A stretch of DNA of 64,000 bases from NCBI GenBank assembly GCA_015956445.1, contig WIUZ02000010.1:1054001-1118000 (forward strand). Reading direction: 5' to 3'. Positions 1 to 12,427 of the stretch are shown piece after piece. A model generated the notes under the pieces. The model was given only the letters and a program-made list of their open reading frames with translations, was not told where the DNA came from and did no database searches. The position numbers and the translations under genes are program-made. Numbering within the stretch: position 1 is the stretch's first letter; each line of letters begins with the position of its first letter. This stretch comes from Thelephora terrestris. Lineage: Eukaryota; Basidiomycota; Agaricomycetes; Thelephorales; Thelephoraceae.

Positions 1-2902
1 TGGCTGCTTTGTCGACCGCCACGTCGTCACCGACTGCGCCTTACGATGCCCCACCGAAGTCGCCTGGAGCTGATAGAAGGCGGGCCTTCTTCAACCCGGC
101 TTGGGTTAAACGCCCTAGTGGAGATGGATCGCTCTTTGGGGGAGATGGCTCGAGGGATCCTGCGAGCGACAAGTTACAGGAGGTCATGGGGAGGCTGATA
201 TATCAAGCTGGCGTAGACTTTGAGTGAGTTCTCTCTCTCTCTCGTTCGCTTCTTCGTTAGCGGGTGGCGGAAGATGGTTTGAGTTTAGTGTTGTAAGGTT
301 CGCTGACTTTTGGCTTGGTTGTGCTTTTACCCGGGCTTGACGCAGAACTTTGCCAATGTAAGCTAAACGGCGCGTTCCCCTTGACCCACACGACGAGGCT
401 ATACCGGATTGAAATGCGTTTTCATCAGGGTCGTCATGAACGCCTCTGCGCTCCCGGATCCACGAGAAGTCAATTACGATCAATTGCTAGCGTAAATGCT
501 ATTATGCCTTTCTTCCGACCCACCAGCTGACCACGTCTCCAGTCGAATCTTATCGTATCTCAATCTGTATGGTCAGTGACTCGCTCGAACGCAACGCACA
601 CGACGAGGATGCTAACTAGAGTGCTTTCTTCACATCCTCCCTCGGTATCGCCTTTCCGGTTCGGTCCTCCGTTGGGATGGGCTTTCTTTGTCCCGCTTCT
701 CCCGTTTTCGTCACTTGGCCTACCTACTCCTCCCACACTCCTCGGTGCATGATCTCCGTCTTCTCCGATGATCGACCGAACGATACGCCCCGAATTGGAT
801 TTCCGCTGTTAAGTTGAGGCCGACTATACTGTCATCTTCTTTGCCGCCGGGGCGAGGCACAACCCAGGTTGGAACTGGGTCTGGAAGGCCTATAGGAGTC
901 TCAACAGGAAGTATAGGAAGAATCTGAAGAAACTCGTAAGTTTTTGTCTATCACTGTTCCGCTCTCGTGATTCCGGTGGTGCGAAGCGTGTTTCGGGAGG
1001 GTCACAGTTTACCTCTGGGTCGTTTCTGGGGTGTGGAGCTTCGGTCGTTTGGGCGGCAAGCCTAACTTCGGGCTATGGGTTTGACTTGGACCGTGTATAT
1101 CTTCAGCTCGACTGATCACGATTTCTTCCCGCATTCCCTTCTTCCGTCGCGTATCTCCCTTTCCCGCTATTCCACAAACATACTCCTGACCAGTTCATCG
1201 TCCACTCTAACTTCTTCACGAAAAGTAAGCATCTGTGCATGTGGGGGAGGGTCATTTCTGATCGACGGATCTGTCTTGACCAGTGACGTTCTCATTTGCG
1301 GGGGCGATCATTAGTCCCAAGTTCTTCCGGAAAATCTCTTACATCGACACCCTGTCCGACCTCGCGCGACATGTCCCACTCACTCAGATCGATATACCTG
1401 CGGCTGTCTATAAGTAAGGGACCTCCTCCGCAGCTTTCGGCTGGTGTGTTTTGTGATTTCTTACGCTCGCATCTTTTATAGGGAGAACTCGAAGTTGGAG
1501 AAAGAAATCATCCTGCCTACGCCTACCCGGGCAAACATCTTTGCTGTACCGTTAGAAGATTTGATGGGGTATGACGGAGAGAAGGGTGGGATTCCGAGGG
1601 TGATCAAGGACTCGATACAGTACCTGCGAGAGACAGGTATAGGCTTTTCGGTTTTCTGTCTGTTTTTGATGATTAAATTCCTGGTAGGTCTTGAGGAGGA
1701 GGGACTGTTCCGGAGGTCACCGAACCTTACATTGCTCAACCAAGTGACGGACGCCTACGATCGAGGTGTGAAGGTTCCGGGGGTGGTCGTATGGGCTCTC
1801 GACTGACCCTGTTTTAGGCCACGTCGTGTCACTAGACACGTTCAACGATCCAAACCTTGCCGCGGTGTTGATCAAGAAGTTTTTGCGAGACCTTCCGACA
1901 CCGATTTTCCCAGAGGTGACCTATGCTGTGATCCAGCGATGTCCCATTCCGAGCGATGCCGGGGATGTCTCGACCATCACATATATTCGGGAGACAATAT
2001 TGCCAGAGCTTCCTAGGTGTTCGTACATCTTGCTAAGCCACGTTCTACGTGAGTATTCCCGATTTATCAGGCTCCCTTTTGGATTCAACGATTTATCCCT
2101 TCTAGAATTGGCTCACGAAGTGTCGGTCCGATCCACGTACAACAGGATGGACGCTCACAATTTGGCTCTCGTGTTGACACCCAACCTTGTCAAAGGCCTG
2201 AACTTCAAGCGAGATTTCGAGATGTCGGCTGTGCCAAACAATATGGACGGACAAACGGCGAAACCCTCGTCGGCCACACTGGGACTCGTCATCAAGACTT
2301 GTATTCCGCATTACTACGAGATCTTTGACGAGGTTGTCAACCGTACGGAAGCAATCCCTCCCCACCTCTCGACTTCTTCGTTTACAGCTGTCGACTCGAA
2401 CGAGCCGTTATCTGCTTCTGCGTCGTCGTTTTCGTCTGATATATCGGGGACTCAGGTGGATGGAGATGACGAAAGTATCGACGATCAGATGCTGGTTATG
2501 CCCCTTGGACCTACTCCGCAGGGATCATCCGGTCCTAGAACCAACGGACCAGCACCTCCCAGCGCCTGGAACTCTCAAACCACTACGCCAATCTCCTACA
2601 AGCCCAGGCAAAGAAAGACGCTCTCCAAGGGCTCAAACCAGTCTTTGCACACTACGTCAGGCACGGGTGGTACTAGCGTAGGGGGAAACTTGCAAGGCAC
2701 CGTCGGGAAGGCAAAGTCTATGATCAGCATCGAGAAGAGAACGATCGGGGGCGGACCTGGGGGAAGGAGAGGGAGCATTTCGATTGGGAGGGGCACGACG
2801 AGCAAGGGTACCGGGTCGGGCGTGGAGGCGATTGGGATCACGGCCAATGGATTCTTTTTGCCACCGGAGGATTCTCCACCTGTACCTCCCAGGCGTCGAT
2901 GA
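1..2902 (+). CDS. Sec14-like / RhoGAP domain protein (5' end at window edge)
   Basis: Likely a Rho-family GTPase-activating protein of the p50RhoGAP/Ecm25 type, with an N-terminal lipid-binding Sec14-like fold and a RhoGAP domain. Exons read as 1-223, 429-491, 543-571, 814-935, 1194-1224, 1284-1413, 1482-1636, 1688-1765 and 1818-2902; all junctions are GT-AG and keep frame. The Sec14 part is seen in YTVIFFAAGARHNPGWNW and FIVHSNFFTK. The RhoGAP part follows, with the arginine-finger segment GLEEEGLFRRS and the later motif AVLIKKFLRDLPTPIF. The C-terminal 170 residues are low-complexity and end in a proline-rich PPVPPRRR tail, a possible SH3 ligand. The first codons TG GCT GCT TTG suggest the A of the start ATG lies one base before the window (inferred), giving about 638 residues. 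Family assignment is firm; the GTPase target is unknown. Confidence 0.88.
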
Positions 2903-3637
2903 TGGTTCGTTGTTATTTACCCCCCCCCGACAGCTTGATTGTCCTCCCCCATTCTCGCGTTTCAACCTAGACGGTGTTTATCTATCTCGTCCTTTTCCCT
3001 CCCCTCCCCTCACGGTATTGTACTCACGTTCTTGTCCTTCTCTCGTTCACACGCTTCCTTTTGTTTACCCCGTTCCTCTCTCTCCTCGTGTTCTTGTGTC
3101 TCACGAGATGCTCATTGCTTGCGCGGATGTATTAGTATTCCACATATACCAGCTCTAACAAAGTAATATTCATTGGAAAAGAGTCCTGGGCCTTGGATCC
3201 AGTCATATCTGACTTGAATCACGAATTCAGTCGTTTTCGGACCGAACGGAACTTAGAACTCGGTCGGTGTGGGGTACTGAATATGGATGTTTACCTGGAA
3301 GGCGACATGAAATTCAGCCGCTACAGTTTTTGCAGAGATTTTTCTCCAGCGTTATGTGGTTTCTTGGTTTAGTTTTCGCAATCAATCCGACATGTTAGAG
3401 CGTTCGGTGGGGACCAGTTGTCGTGCACACCTAAGCACAGTGACTGCGAGATGAAAGGCTGTCTCCTAGCCATGAGGTATTGACCCAGGGGCAAGGGGTT
3501 GTGGAACACCGGCAATGACACAGGGATGACCTCAGATCGGACGCGTCGGGACACGTGTGGCCCACGCAGTGTATGCGTGGATCAAGAAATCACGCCAAAA
3601 GGGTTACGTGCGGTGGCAAAGGGGGCGAAGATATGTG
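2903..3637. other. Intergenic, 3' region of RhoGAP gene
   Basis: No gene is supported here. The first 250 bases are pyrimidine-rich on the plus strand, as expected for a 3' untranslated region. The segment 3540-3637 stays open in the frame of the next gene and may hold an upstream exon of it. Confidence 0.5.
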
Positions 3638-5037
3638 ATGGACGAACCACAAGCTCCCGTTCTCTCAAAAGACGGGCATCCAACACAATCCGACGCCTGG
3701 TCGCTGGACGCCAGCTCAGTGCTCGAATCCACTCCTCAGCCTAAACGAAGGTTCCCATTGTCCAGAGAAACGTCCGCTCGATCGACGACCCCTTCTGTTG
3801 TGAGGGAAGAGATGCATGTGCCGGTTGATAACGCTAGCGGTACGTGGTAACTGTCGTTGACTGTCAAGCTTGTAGCACTGAGGGGAAGTTCCCGATCGCC
3901 CTTTTCCCTCATCCATTCAGAATCGGAATACCACTTCGCATACCGCTATGGCGACAACGGAAGGAGGATGCCACCGCCCACCGTGACCGACTTGCCACTC
4001 AGAGATGACTTCGACGCCATCACCGTTGCAGACAAATCGGTTCTCAACCGGGCCAGCTGGAAGGACGAGACCGGTTCCGCCTACGACGCCTTTGACTACA
4101 TGACGAGGTGTCGGAGCGCGCCCAAAGACAGTCTGGTGAGGAGTAGTAGCAGCATGACGGTCCAAAAGTCGTCTCGGCAGGAGGGCAGGCGTCCAAGCAC
4201 TGCGAAGCCTCTGAATGCCGACAGGGGATCTGACGCTGGGAGGAAGAGGTTTGGCGGGACGCCGAAGTTTGGACAAAGAGAGCTCGTGGAGGAGAGGATA
4301 CTCGAGGACGGTCCGACGAGAACGATATCCGTGTGGCGGGAACAAGTCGCGACGAATACCACGAAGGAGCGTGTCCCACAGATTCACATCCCGGTGCCCA
4401 CCAACGGGCAAAGACACCGGAGGACCCGAAGCGATGCCGGTGGACAAACGTTTGGGATTCCGGTATCCACGAGGCTCATGGATGGGAGGGAGATTATCAA
4501 CAGGGCGAGGAACATGTCCATCGACAGAGGCAGTGTAAGTGGTTGCCCCGTTTCGTTTTCGAGCGCGCGAGACCCATGATTATATCCTAGCCCGTCCCAA
4601 GCTCTCCTCTGAAGAAATCGTTCAACGCGCAATCAAACGATCTCCTGGAGTCAACACCCCAACAGTCACCGAGAAAAGTACCACGAACCCTGCCAGGTGG
4701 CTCATCGAGGGCGGCTTCTCCAGTCCTTTCAAGAAAGCCAGGGAGGGTACAGGCCACAGGGGGCGGGAGTCTGTCTGGCACCAGCTCCGGTTCTTCGACC
4801 TTGGAGTTGTTACTGGCTTCGTGCCAGCCATCTTTACTACATTTGACAGAATCTTTGCAGGAATTAGGGATCCAGCGAGAGGAGCACCTTAGAGCACTCG
4901 CGAAAATGCACGAGGAGACGAGAGACCGGGAGGTGAAGGAGGAAGCCCTGAAAAAGGGTGTAACCGTTATCGAATGGGCAATCTTTTTGGATAAGCTCAT
5001 AGCCTTGTATTCATATGACGACATGTACGTCGACTAA
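3638..5037 (+). CDS. Unrecognised protein, three exons
   Basis: I do not recognise the family. Exons read as 3638-3839, 3921-4534 and 4591-5037, joined by GT-AG introns of 81 and 56 nt in consistent phase (1 then 0). The first in-frame ATG is at 3638, but the frame is open upstream and the basic stretch WIKKSRQKGYVRWQRGRRYV just before it could be coding, so the start is uncertain. The product is about 420 residues, hydrophilic and rich in Ser, Arg and Pro. The middle is probably disordered. The last 75 residues look folded and helical (LHLTESLQELGIQREEHLRAL, then WAIFLDKLIALYSYDD). No signal peptide or membrane segment is seen. It lies in the same orientation as the RhoGAP gene. A cytoskeletal or signalling role would be only a guess. 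Confidence 0.7.
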
Positions 5038-5239
5038 GGGTTTCGTTTTACGCGTTCGAGTTCTTCTTGCCGTTCGGAATACACGAAAAACGAAGGGACC
5101 GCGAGTTTTCGTTGTCCCTCCTGATAAACAGTGGTTGGGAATATCAACTCCAATTAAGCCACCCGGTAGGCCGGAAAATGCAGGGGACACATGATGTAAT
5201 GAGGAAAAAACCACATTCAAGGTACCGATATCTTTAATC

Positions 5240-6976
5240 TTAGCTCTCGGACAGATTGATTGCCTCCGACGTCAGAGGTCTCATGGCGATGTCATCATTC
5301 CTACGCTCTGTTCCACCAAACGTACGGCGGGCGAACCTGACGCTTTCCAGCTGCCCGTTTGTACCCCATATCGGGCCCGGAGTGTTCGCAGCCTTCTTCA
5401 AGGATAACATCAAACGAGTGATCATCAGCGGGACGAGACTGCCCCAAAGCCACGTTAGCTGAAAACGCCGAGCCTTGTGCATGTGCAAGCACTCACATTG
5501 CGTTTCCGCTATTGATGAGAGGAGGAGTAGTCGGTTTTAGCCTGTTGCAAAAACTGAGATAGAGACTCACCTCGCGGGGAGGAGTTGTATTGATTCCTGT
5601 TTACGGGTCGCTATCAGCAGAGAGGAACAAGTTGATCCAGAGGTCACTCACGGGCGCAAGGAACTCGAAAAAGACCAAAAAAAGTTGGCCAGTACAAACC
5701 ACAAGGAAATATATGGTGGAACCTTGAAGGATATTGTCCAGAAGGTTCGGCGCGCCGGGAGCGCTGGGAAGATCCCGGCGGTTTCTAGATGAGTAAACGA
5801 TGACGAGGAAAGCCAAGGTATCTAGGAAGAAAGGGGTTGGACGCTGTGGTGTGAATGAGCAGTAAAGGAACAGAACATACCATACACCAGCGAGAACACG
5901 GTGTTTAGGATCTCTCCAGTCCGCCATCGCGTAAAGATGCATATTTGGAATTCGTCGAAAGGAAGGTCGGGAACATTCTCCGCTTCAGGAGCAGAGCTGT
6001 CTTAAAGATTAGTGCCACAGGGACAAGTAAGAAGGAACACACCAGGCCGCAACGCAAAACGGACCGTAAGGTACATCCCAAAGACAAACTGTACCGAAGT
6101 TATGATCGACAGGCAGGAGGCGATCCGAAGGTTGTTCCTCGTTACAGCGTATATCCTGTGGGTGATGAAAGATTTTTATGCGAAAGTTCCGAACGATTAC
6201 GAACCTCAAGGTGATGGCTGCCTGGGCGAACAACGTGGCGAGCGTAAAGTAGAAAACAGAAAAGAACGCGGTGTTGTCGCACCTGTAAATTAGGCGTGTA
6301 AACAATCGACGTTGACCGGGTCCCAAGGTGGAGGAACGCACATCTAGGAATGAGCAGGGATGTTAGAAATGTCCCGAACCGTGACGGGGGAGGCTGATCA
6401 CAGGTTTCGTAAATCCAGGCCACCAAGACGCTGTTGGGGAGTTATACGAAGGGTAGAAAGGTAAACCGGGGATGCATGCTAACCCACGAATAACCAGAGT
6501 AGGTACCAAATTGGCCAGTACCTGTTCTTTATTCCTTTGAGCACAGGAAGCGCCATCGCGGAAAACGAGGAGCGTTACCAAGAAAAACAACGCAAAAACT
6601 GACGCACTGTGATCAGAGTTCCACAGGGCCCTGAGGTCCGGAGGGATCACGAACCCAATGATTTTCTTCCAGACCAAGCCCACTCAATCTGTTCTCAAAA
6701 TATCACATAGGACCGCTGCCGAGACGGGGGAACCGCTCACCTCGTCTGCTAGGGTGAGAAAATAATCGTAGAGCCAGAGAGCGTTTACACAAGCGATAAG
6801 TCGCTGGTTCAAGTCCCGTCAACTGGCCGCTTCAGCTGCACATCCCCACTGCATACCTTGGCTACCAGTCTGGGCGTAGGGCGAATCAGTAGACTCACCA
6901 GGACAGGTGAGGATCGAGTGACTCACGAGTCGTTTCCCACCAAAATAATCGAGTCGGCATCCTGGGCGGACGCCAT
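5240..6976 (-). CDS. DUF6533-type fungal membrane protein, copy 1
   Basis: Multi-exon gene for a polytopic membrane protein of the basidiomycete DUF6533 family (function unknown, often seven membrane segments). The ATG is at 6976; exon 1 (6927-6976) reads MASAQDADSIILVGN. It is followed by a 13-nt exon (6857-6869) and exon 3 (6741-6803) carrying the family signature LWLYDYFLTLADE. Exon 4 starts near 6688 (IEWAWSGRK). Later exons hold hydrophobic helices such as WYVLFLYCSF, DTLAFLVIVYSSR and IYFLVVCTGQLFLVFFEFLAP. The last exon has the common tail ITRLMLSLKKAA and a hydrophilic end stopping at 5240. The junction after exon 4 near 6640 does not keep frame as cleanly as in copy 2, so this copy could be damaged there. 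Some internal exons were not resolved. Confidence 0.72.
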
Positions 6977-8032
6977 GTTCGAACGTTCAAGGACCTTTGC
7001 CGTTGTTGAGCTCGAGGTGGGGGGTGGACGACATGTAACCAGGTGGTCGCATAGCTATTTATGGATTCGATGCGAAACCGCCGTGTGGCGTCGGACCCTG
7101 AGGATTTCGGGAGGATGGGAAAAGTCGAAAGTCCTTGTGGGCGTTTTGAATTTGCGCGAGTGGCGGTAATCGGCGCAACCAGGGAGCGCTGCGGATCGAT
7201 TGTCCCAAGGAGGGAGTTAGAGCATCATAACGTTGGCCTACCAAGCACTTTTGAGGAGCGAGAATACGGCTGCGGGGCGGTGATCAAGTTGGTACAACAG
7301 AGTTCCCGTCGACGGAACGGCACGAAGTCCGGTCCTGGGCGCGGAATCCAGTATTCTAGTGAAATCTAGTGAAGGGTAAATCTCTAGAGCGCAACAAATT
7401 CAACGGACCTGGACTGTGCCACCGACTCGCCAGGATCTTGCCCTTGCTAACGTCTCTGGCAGGCGTGAACGTTTGGAATTGAATCATCGTGGGTCGATCA
7501 GATTTATCGGGTTAGCTCAGCATACCATAAAGTTTACAAAGCGCACTCTATCCCCTGAATATCATACTCGGCTGCCACCCGTAGTAATTACGGGACTTTC
7601 AGAGGCTGCTTATAGGCAGCAACCCCCGGGACTGACGGAGTGGCATTTCGGTCGCGGAACAGGAAAGCCGAGTTAGCCTGCAAGCGATCGCGTGTCCAGT
7701 CACTGTGTAGCAGGGAGACCCCAACATGGATATTCGCCCGCAGGATGTCACGCATGACATCCACCTTGAGCTTGAGAGGCTGTCGATTCCCACCAGATAA
7801 AATCAGAACGAGCCACTTGGCGTGGGTCGATCAATTGCGTCAGCAGTAAGAGAAAATAATCTTCTTACTTCTTACTCCTGCCGGTGTTTGTACTGGAATA
7901 GGTCTCGTGTATCAACAAAGCACTCTCCGACGAGTGGTCTTCGGGGATTGGGGAATATGGGGAAATACGTACAGCAGACCAGGCGAGCTCAGGGGAACCG
8001 CCATCGAGGCCCGCTGGCCCATCACTCCGGAA
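6977..8032. other. Spacer between the two DUF6533 genes
   Basis: About 1 kb with no supported gene. It holds the upstream region of DUF6533 copy 1 and the downstream region of copy 2. Open frames here are short and show no recognisable domain. Confidence 0.5.
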
Positions 8033-9781
8033 TCAACCAATTCCTCTCTCCAATGATATATCTCTCAGAGGAACATCACTACCCCCATCTTGCTCGGTTC
8101 CACCAGTTGTGTGGCTCGCAAACCTCAGGCCAATGTCCAGCTCGGCGATACCGCTCAGGTCCCATAAGTCCGGATCGGCTGTAGCCTTCTTCAGGGACAT
8201 CAAAAGACGTGTGGTCATCATGGGTGTGAGGCTATGTCCGGGTCGTATTAGTGAAAATTAGATGCAATGCATAGGAGACCGACATCGCAGTTACACTGTA
8301 GAAAATGTGCCACTTCGTCAGAATCATTCTTATCATACACTTGAGATAGTGACTCACCACAGGGGAATCAGCCGGATCGGTCCCTGTGCGCAGTTCGTTG
8401 TGAGTGGAGGAACACAGCTTACTAAATACTCACGGGCGCAAAAAGCTCAAAGCTGACGAGGAGAAGGTGGCTGGTAAAGATTACAAAGAAATACACGATG
8501 GCATCCCGACGGATGTTTTCGAGGATGCTCTGTACACCTGCAAAACGTGTAAGGCCCCCATATCTGGCCGAGTAAACAATGGTGACGAAGAAAGCCGAGA
8601 CGTCTTGGCCGAAACAAGTTGACATTCAAGACGTGGGGAGTAAAGGGAATATGTGACATAGCTTACCAAATAAAAGCAAAAGCGCGGCGTGTGAAAGCTC
8701 TCCGGCTGGCCAGACCTGGAAGAAACAGACCTGGAAGACCTTAAAAGGAAGCTCTGGAAGCTCCACCGCTTTCGAAACGGAGTTGTCTTAGAATGCTCAT
8801 CCAAGGACCAGCGAGAAGGAGCATACCGGGCCTCAACGCAGAAAAAACTGTAAGGTACATCCCAAAGGTAAACTGTGCTAAAGTCATGAAGGAAAGGCAG
8901 AATGCAATCCGTCGACTTTTCCAAGTGATGACCCATATCCTAGGTGTGTGATGTGGAGATCATGTCGGATAATCCGAAAGTATAACGAACCTCAGCGTGA
9001 TCACCACTTCTGCAAAAAGCGTTGCAAACGTGAAATAGCACATGGCAAACCATGCAGTTTTGTCACACCTGCAAATTTCGTGCGTAAATTATTGACATTG
9101 AATTGCTCCAAGGTTCAAAGACGAGAAACGCACAGCTAATAAGGTAGAAACGTCAGAAATATCCTGGAACGCCAAAGTATGGGCTACTCACCTGTCTCGT
9201 GAATTTGGGACTCCAAAACGCTGTTGGGGAGTTGCGGTGATGAATGATCAGGGAACACAAGTGGGCCGACGGGAGTTCACACTAACCCACAAATGACCAT
9301 AGTAGGAACCATAATGGCCAGTACCTATTCTTCGTTTCCGTTAGCACAGGACCTGCGCGGAAGAGCGATTGTGATACCGAGATGAAAAACGCGAGAGCTG
9401 GGGTACTGTGAGTGAGGTCGCACTTGGTCCCGATGTGTGAGGAATTACGAACCCCGTGACTTTTTACCGGACCACGCGTACCCGAGCCACTCGATCTGTT
9501 CTCCAAGCATGAAATAACCCCACTTGCAGGAGTAAACGGAAGACTCACTTCGTCTGCTAACGTGAGGAAATAATCGTAGAGCCAGAGAGCATGCATTCCT
9601 GCAAGAAGGTACTGGGTGTCGCTCCATCAACTACTAACTCCAGTCACACATCCCGACTACATACCTTGCCCGTCAGTCTAAATGCAGGGCGAATCAGTTC
9701 GCCCGCCAGGAAAAGGGCAAGGTAGCTCACGAGGCATTCCCAACAGAAATGATCTTGTCTATGTACTGGGTTGACGCCATT
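8033..9781 (-). CDS. DUF6533-type fungal membrane protein, copy 2
   Basis: Tandem paralogue of the gene at 5240-6976 with the same layout. The ATG is at 9781; exon 1 (9732-9781) encodes MASTQYIDKIISVGN. Then comes a 13-nt exon (9665-9677) and exon 3 (9549-9611) with GMHALWLYDYFLTLADE. Exon 4 starts at 9495 with IEWLGYAWSGKKSR. Downstream helices include IVYFFVIFTSHLLLVSFELF. The end reads TTRLLMSLKKATADPD and stops at 8033. Exon lengths of the first three exons (50, 13, 63 nt) equal those of copy 1. The product is probably in the plasma or an inner membrane; ligand and role are unknown. Internal exons were only partly resolved. This copy looks the more intact of the two. Confidence 0.74.
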
Positions 9782-11040
9782 GTATAACTTTCAACGAGCC
9801 TTTCCAAATTCGGGCGGAAGTGGAAGAGGGATGACGGAGAACGAAATGGCTTTATAAAGGATGCGGGAACCGGCAGTGAGGATAGCCCGCCAGTCGACGT
9901 TAATCATGGAACGCCAAATTCATCGATATTTGGGAAACGAATTTACCAATCACGTCGTATCTCGAACCTGAGAAAGTTGCGATGGTGATGATTTGGTGTA
10001 AGATGAGAAATACCAAGGGGGAGGTTCACATCTATAAACCTCGGGTAGTTGTGAACTCCGTGTGCCTCATGACAGTTGGAAGTCAAAAATCAACAAAGGG
10101 GGGGCGCCAGGAGTGGGTGAAAATCCCATCACTTGCCCGGAGCTACGATGTATCCGAGTCCTGGAGGCGCCACGAGTCTGTTGGCCTGCGGAGGGGATCC
10201 AAAACCTTTAGCATCGGTACTTTGGACAAAGCAGAGACATAATCGCGGGGTATGGAGCAAACGCGTATCCCGTCGCGGAATGCTACAAGCTGCTTTCCCA
10301 TCAGTGTTGGGGGTGTGGATTTTGATGAGAGGAAGACATCGGAGGAGCTGCAATGCGACAAATCTAGGAACCTATAACCGTCGTAGGTTGACTGGATTTC
10401 GGGTAATCCAGAATTTCCGCGGAGGGTAAAAAGCTCACCGCACCCCTCTGGAACTCGCCCTCGGATATCGCACATGATGAGTATGTGGTTTCCAAAAACT
10501 CAACTGCTGCTGCGCAAAAGATGGTAGGTGCCGCCGGCAGGATAGCAGGACACTCGAGAATAGCCTCCTGTCTCTTGACTGGGACGAATGAACGAGATAA
10601 GAGAAGGATCGGACGGGGGTTATGAAGAGGGCAACACATCGAGCCCACTCTCGATCATCTCAGGTTGGGCCTTTGAGGTCGCTCAACCCTCGGGTGGCAG
10701 CGACGTTTCGTGCTTTGCGGGCCACTGAACGACCACCCCATACTGTCACCCCATCCGGGTTGCCTCCTCGAGAGCATTAGAAGCACGGAATGGCACGTCT
10801 GACGACGTACCATACCAAGAGACAGGCGGGCTGACTTAGTCTTCGTTTGCGTGTTCCCGATGCGCAGCAAATGCGTCCGAGGGTGGGGTGGGGGCTAGGG
10901 CGGACTCTTCATCCTAACTTTGATACTTCTCGAGCCGGAATAAGCTGGGCCCACACCGTTGCCAGGGGTAGTCACGCGCATGTCGAACGCCATCGTTTGG
11001 CGCACGAGAGGAAAAGAAGGGCACTAAGATCTATTTTGGG
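9782..11040. other. Intergenic, no gene recognised
   Basis: No frame here has a recognisable domain or a convincing exon chain. Overlapping open frames of 70-110 residues on both strands near 10.1-10.65 kb look like chance frames in GC-rich DNA. Confidence 0.4.
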
Positions 11041-11085
11041 GGTATGCTGTGATTAGGTATGCTGTGATTAGGTATGCTGTGATTA
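11041..11085. repeat. Three perfect 15-bp tandem repeats
   Basis: The unit GGTATGCTGTGATTA occurs three times head to tail without a mismatch, about 100 bp downstream of the stop of the mitochondrial carrier gene. It is a minisatellite seed; no function is suggested by the sequence. Confidence 0.95.
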
Positions 11086-11186
11086 GTGATGCGCCAGAAC
11101 TGTCTGTGGGTAGATAGAATACAGATACCATGATTTACCACGCCCCCCTCGCCGATAATGCGGTGAACGCGACCGGTCGTATTGGG

Positions 11187-12299
11187 TCACATGCGAGGGA
11201 GCATTTGCACGGTCTGCTCGTACACACCCAGGAATATCGCTCCACCTGCAGAAATCCATAACGTCCGCGGAACAACACCTGCGAACAAAGCTTTCACCCC
11301 TTCGTTCGCGTGAATTTGCTTGAACCTCGTCAAGAGTGATGGGAGTTTTTCGATAGATGGGTTCTGAACGGAGGAGGGTGAGCGTGGTCCTGCAGAGACG
11401 TGAGGCCAGAGGCGCGGGCTTACTCGGAGGTCCAACATAACGCGAGTTTTGAGAACGTCCAAAGGCGTGGTTAGAGAGGCTGCCACAGCACCCGCCGCAC
11501 TACCGCATGCGGCGGCCTCGTATGAGTGGAGTTGTTCCTTGTGTAGCACACGGGCCAACCGATGTTTCAAGAACTCGTACAAAGGGAACTGTATCGACGT
11601 GAACGGGATCTAAGTGGGACCTTTATGGATGAGACGTTGCATGTACAAGATGCGTTGAATTGATAGGCACGGACCTCACGCATGATCGTGGTGAAGAACC
11701 CACGATAGAACCCGGCGAATCCGTCAGTCTTCAGGACTTGTTTTGCGGAGGCCCAAGAAGAGGTGACTGATGGACCGTATGTCGAAGTTTGGGTACGGGT
11801 TTTTATTACTTCCGTCGGAACGCGGATCAAACAAGCAGCCTGGTAATTTTAGTCAAGTTCCCGTCACTGAACACAACGCTATGAGCGCACCACTTCGCCA
11901 ATGGAAGCTGAGAGCATGTGGTTGACCGGTGCGAGATGTGGAGGAGTCGGTAAAGTTTGCTTAAGGGTATCATAGGTCACGAAAAACATCGCAGCTAATG
12001 ACGTGCCCGTGAATCCCTTCCGGTACAAAGAGGAGAAGTGAGACGTACCACCGGGAGCGCTGCCTACGATGACGCTACCCACACCTTTGTAGATGCCACT
12101 AAACCCCCCGGCTTTTGCGAAGCCCTGGGCAGATTGCAACCGGGTTTTGACCGTGTCAATTGGGAAGAAGAGTAGGTCTACGGAGGTACCGGCCAAACCG
12201 CCTGCCTGACCGGGAATGCGTACCCCAAATTAACCAACCCGTGAAGGAGATGAGAAGAGGAGCACACACAACCATGGACTGCAAGAAAGTCGGGGTCAT
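11187..12299 (-). CDS. PET8: Mitochondrial S-adenosylmethionine carrier
   Basis: Mitochondrial carrier family protein of the inner membrane, expected to import S-adenosylmethionine in exchange for S-adenosylhomocysteine. Exons 12239-12299, 11891-12201, 11675-11839 and 11187-11609 give 319 residues, close to the family's usual size. All three repeats have their PX[DE]XX[KR] signatures: [16 protein letters not shown] and PLDVLKTR. The segment [17 protein letters not shown] near the start, and [15 protein letters not shown] and [15 protein letters not shown] later, match the Pet8/SLC25A26 subfamily as I know it. The first intron is only 37 nt, with a GTTGGT donor. The ATG at 12299 is chosen because it keeps frame across that intron; an internal Met nine codons on is an alternative. 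The gene is head to head with the RING gene. Confidence 0.9.
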
Positions 12300-12427
12300 G
12301 GCTGAGGATCAGCGGATGACCGACGACGGCAAGATGTGTTGGGCCCAGCTGGTGGCTGCAAGGTCGGCCGATCGGACTGCCACCCTTCTTACGCCATCCC
12401 CATCACCGTCGGTCCCTCAGCAAAGCT
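12300..12427. promoter_or_regulatory. Bidirectional intergenic region between carrier and RING genes
   Basis: Only 128 bp separate the two divergent start codons, so both promoters must share or overlap this segment and the opposing first exons. No TATA box is obvious. Confidence 0.5.

Noticed and set aside
3917-4447. Long minus-strand open frames opposite the unrecognised three-exon gene
   Set aside because: They are shadows in GC-rich coding DNA; the plus-strand frame has matching splice sites and a consistent exon chain.
6795-6830. tRNA-like B box (GGTTCAAGTCC)
   Set aside because: No cloverleaf can be formed with the surrounding sequence; it overlaps the signature exon and acceptor of a DUF6533 gene.
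10364-10648. Possible small gene between DUF6533 copy 2 and the carrier gene
   Set aside because: No homology recognised and no splice or start signals better than chance.
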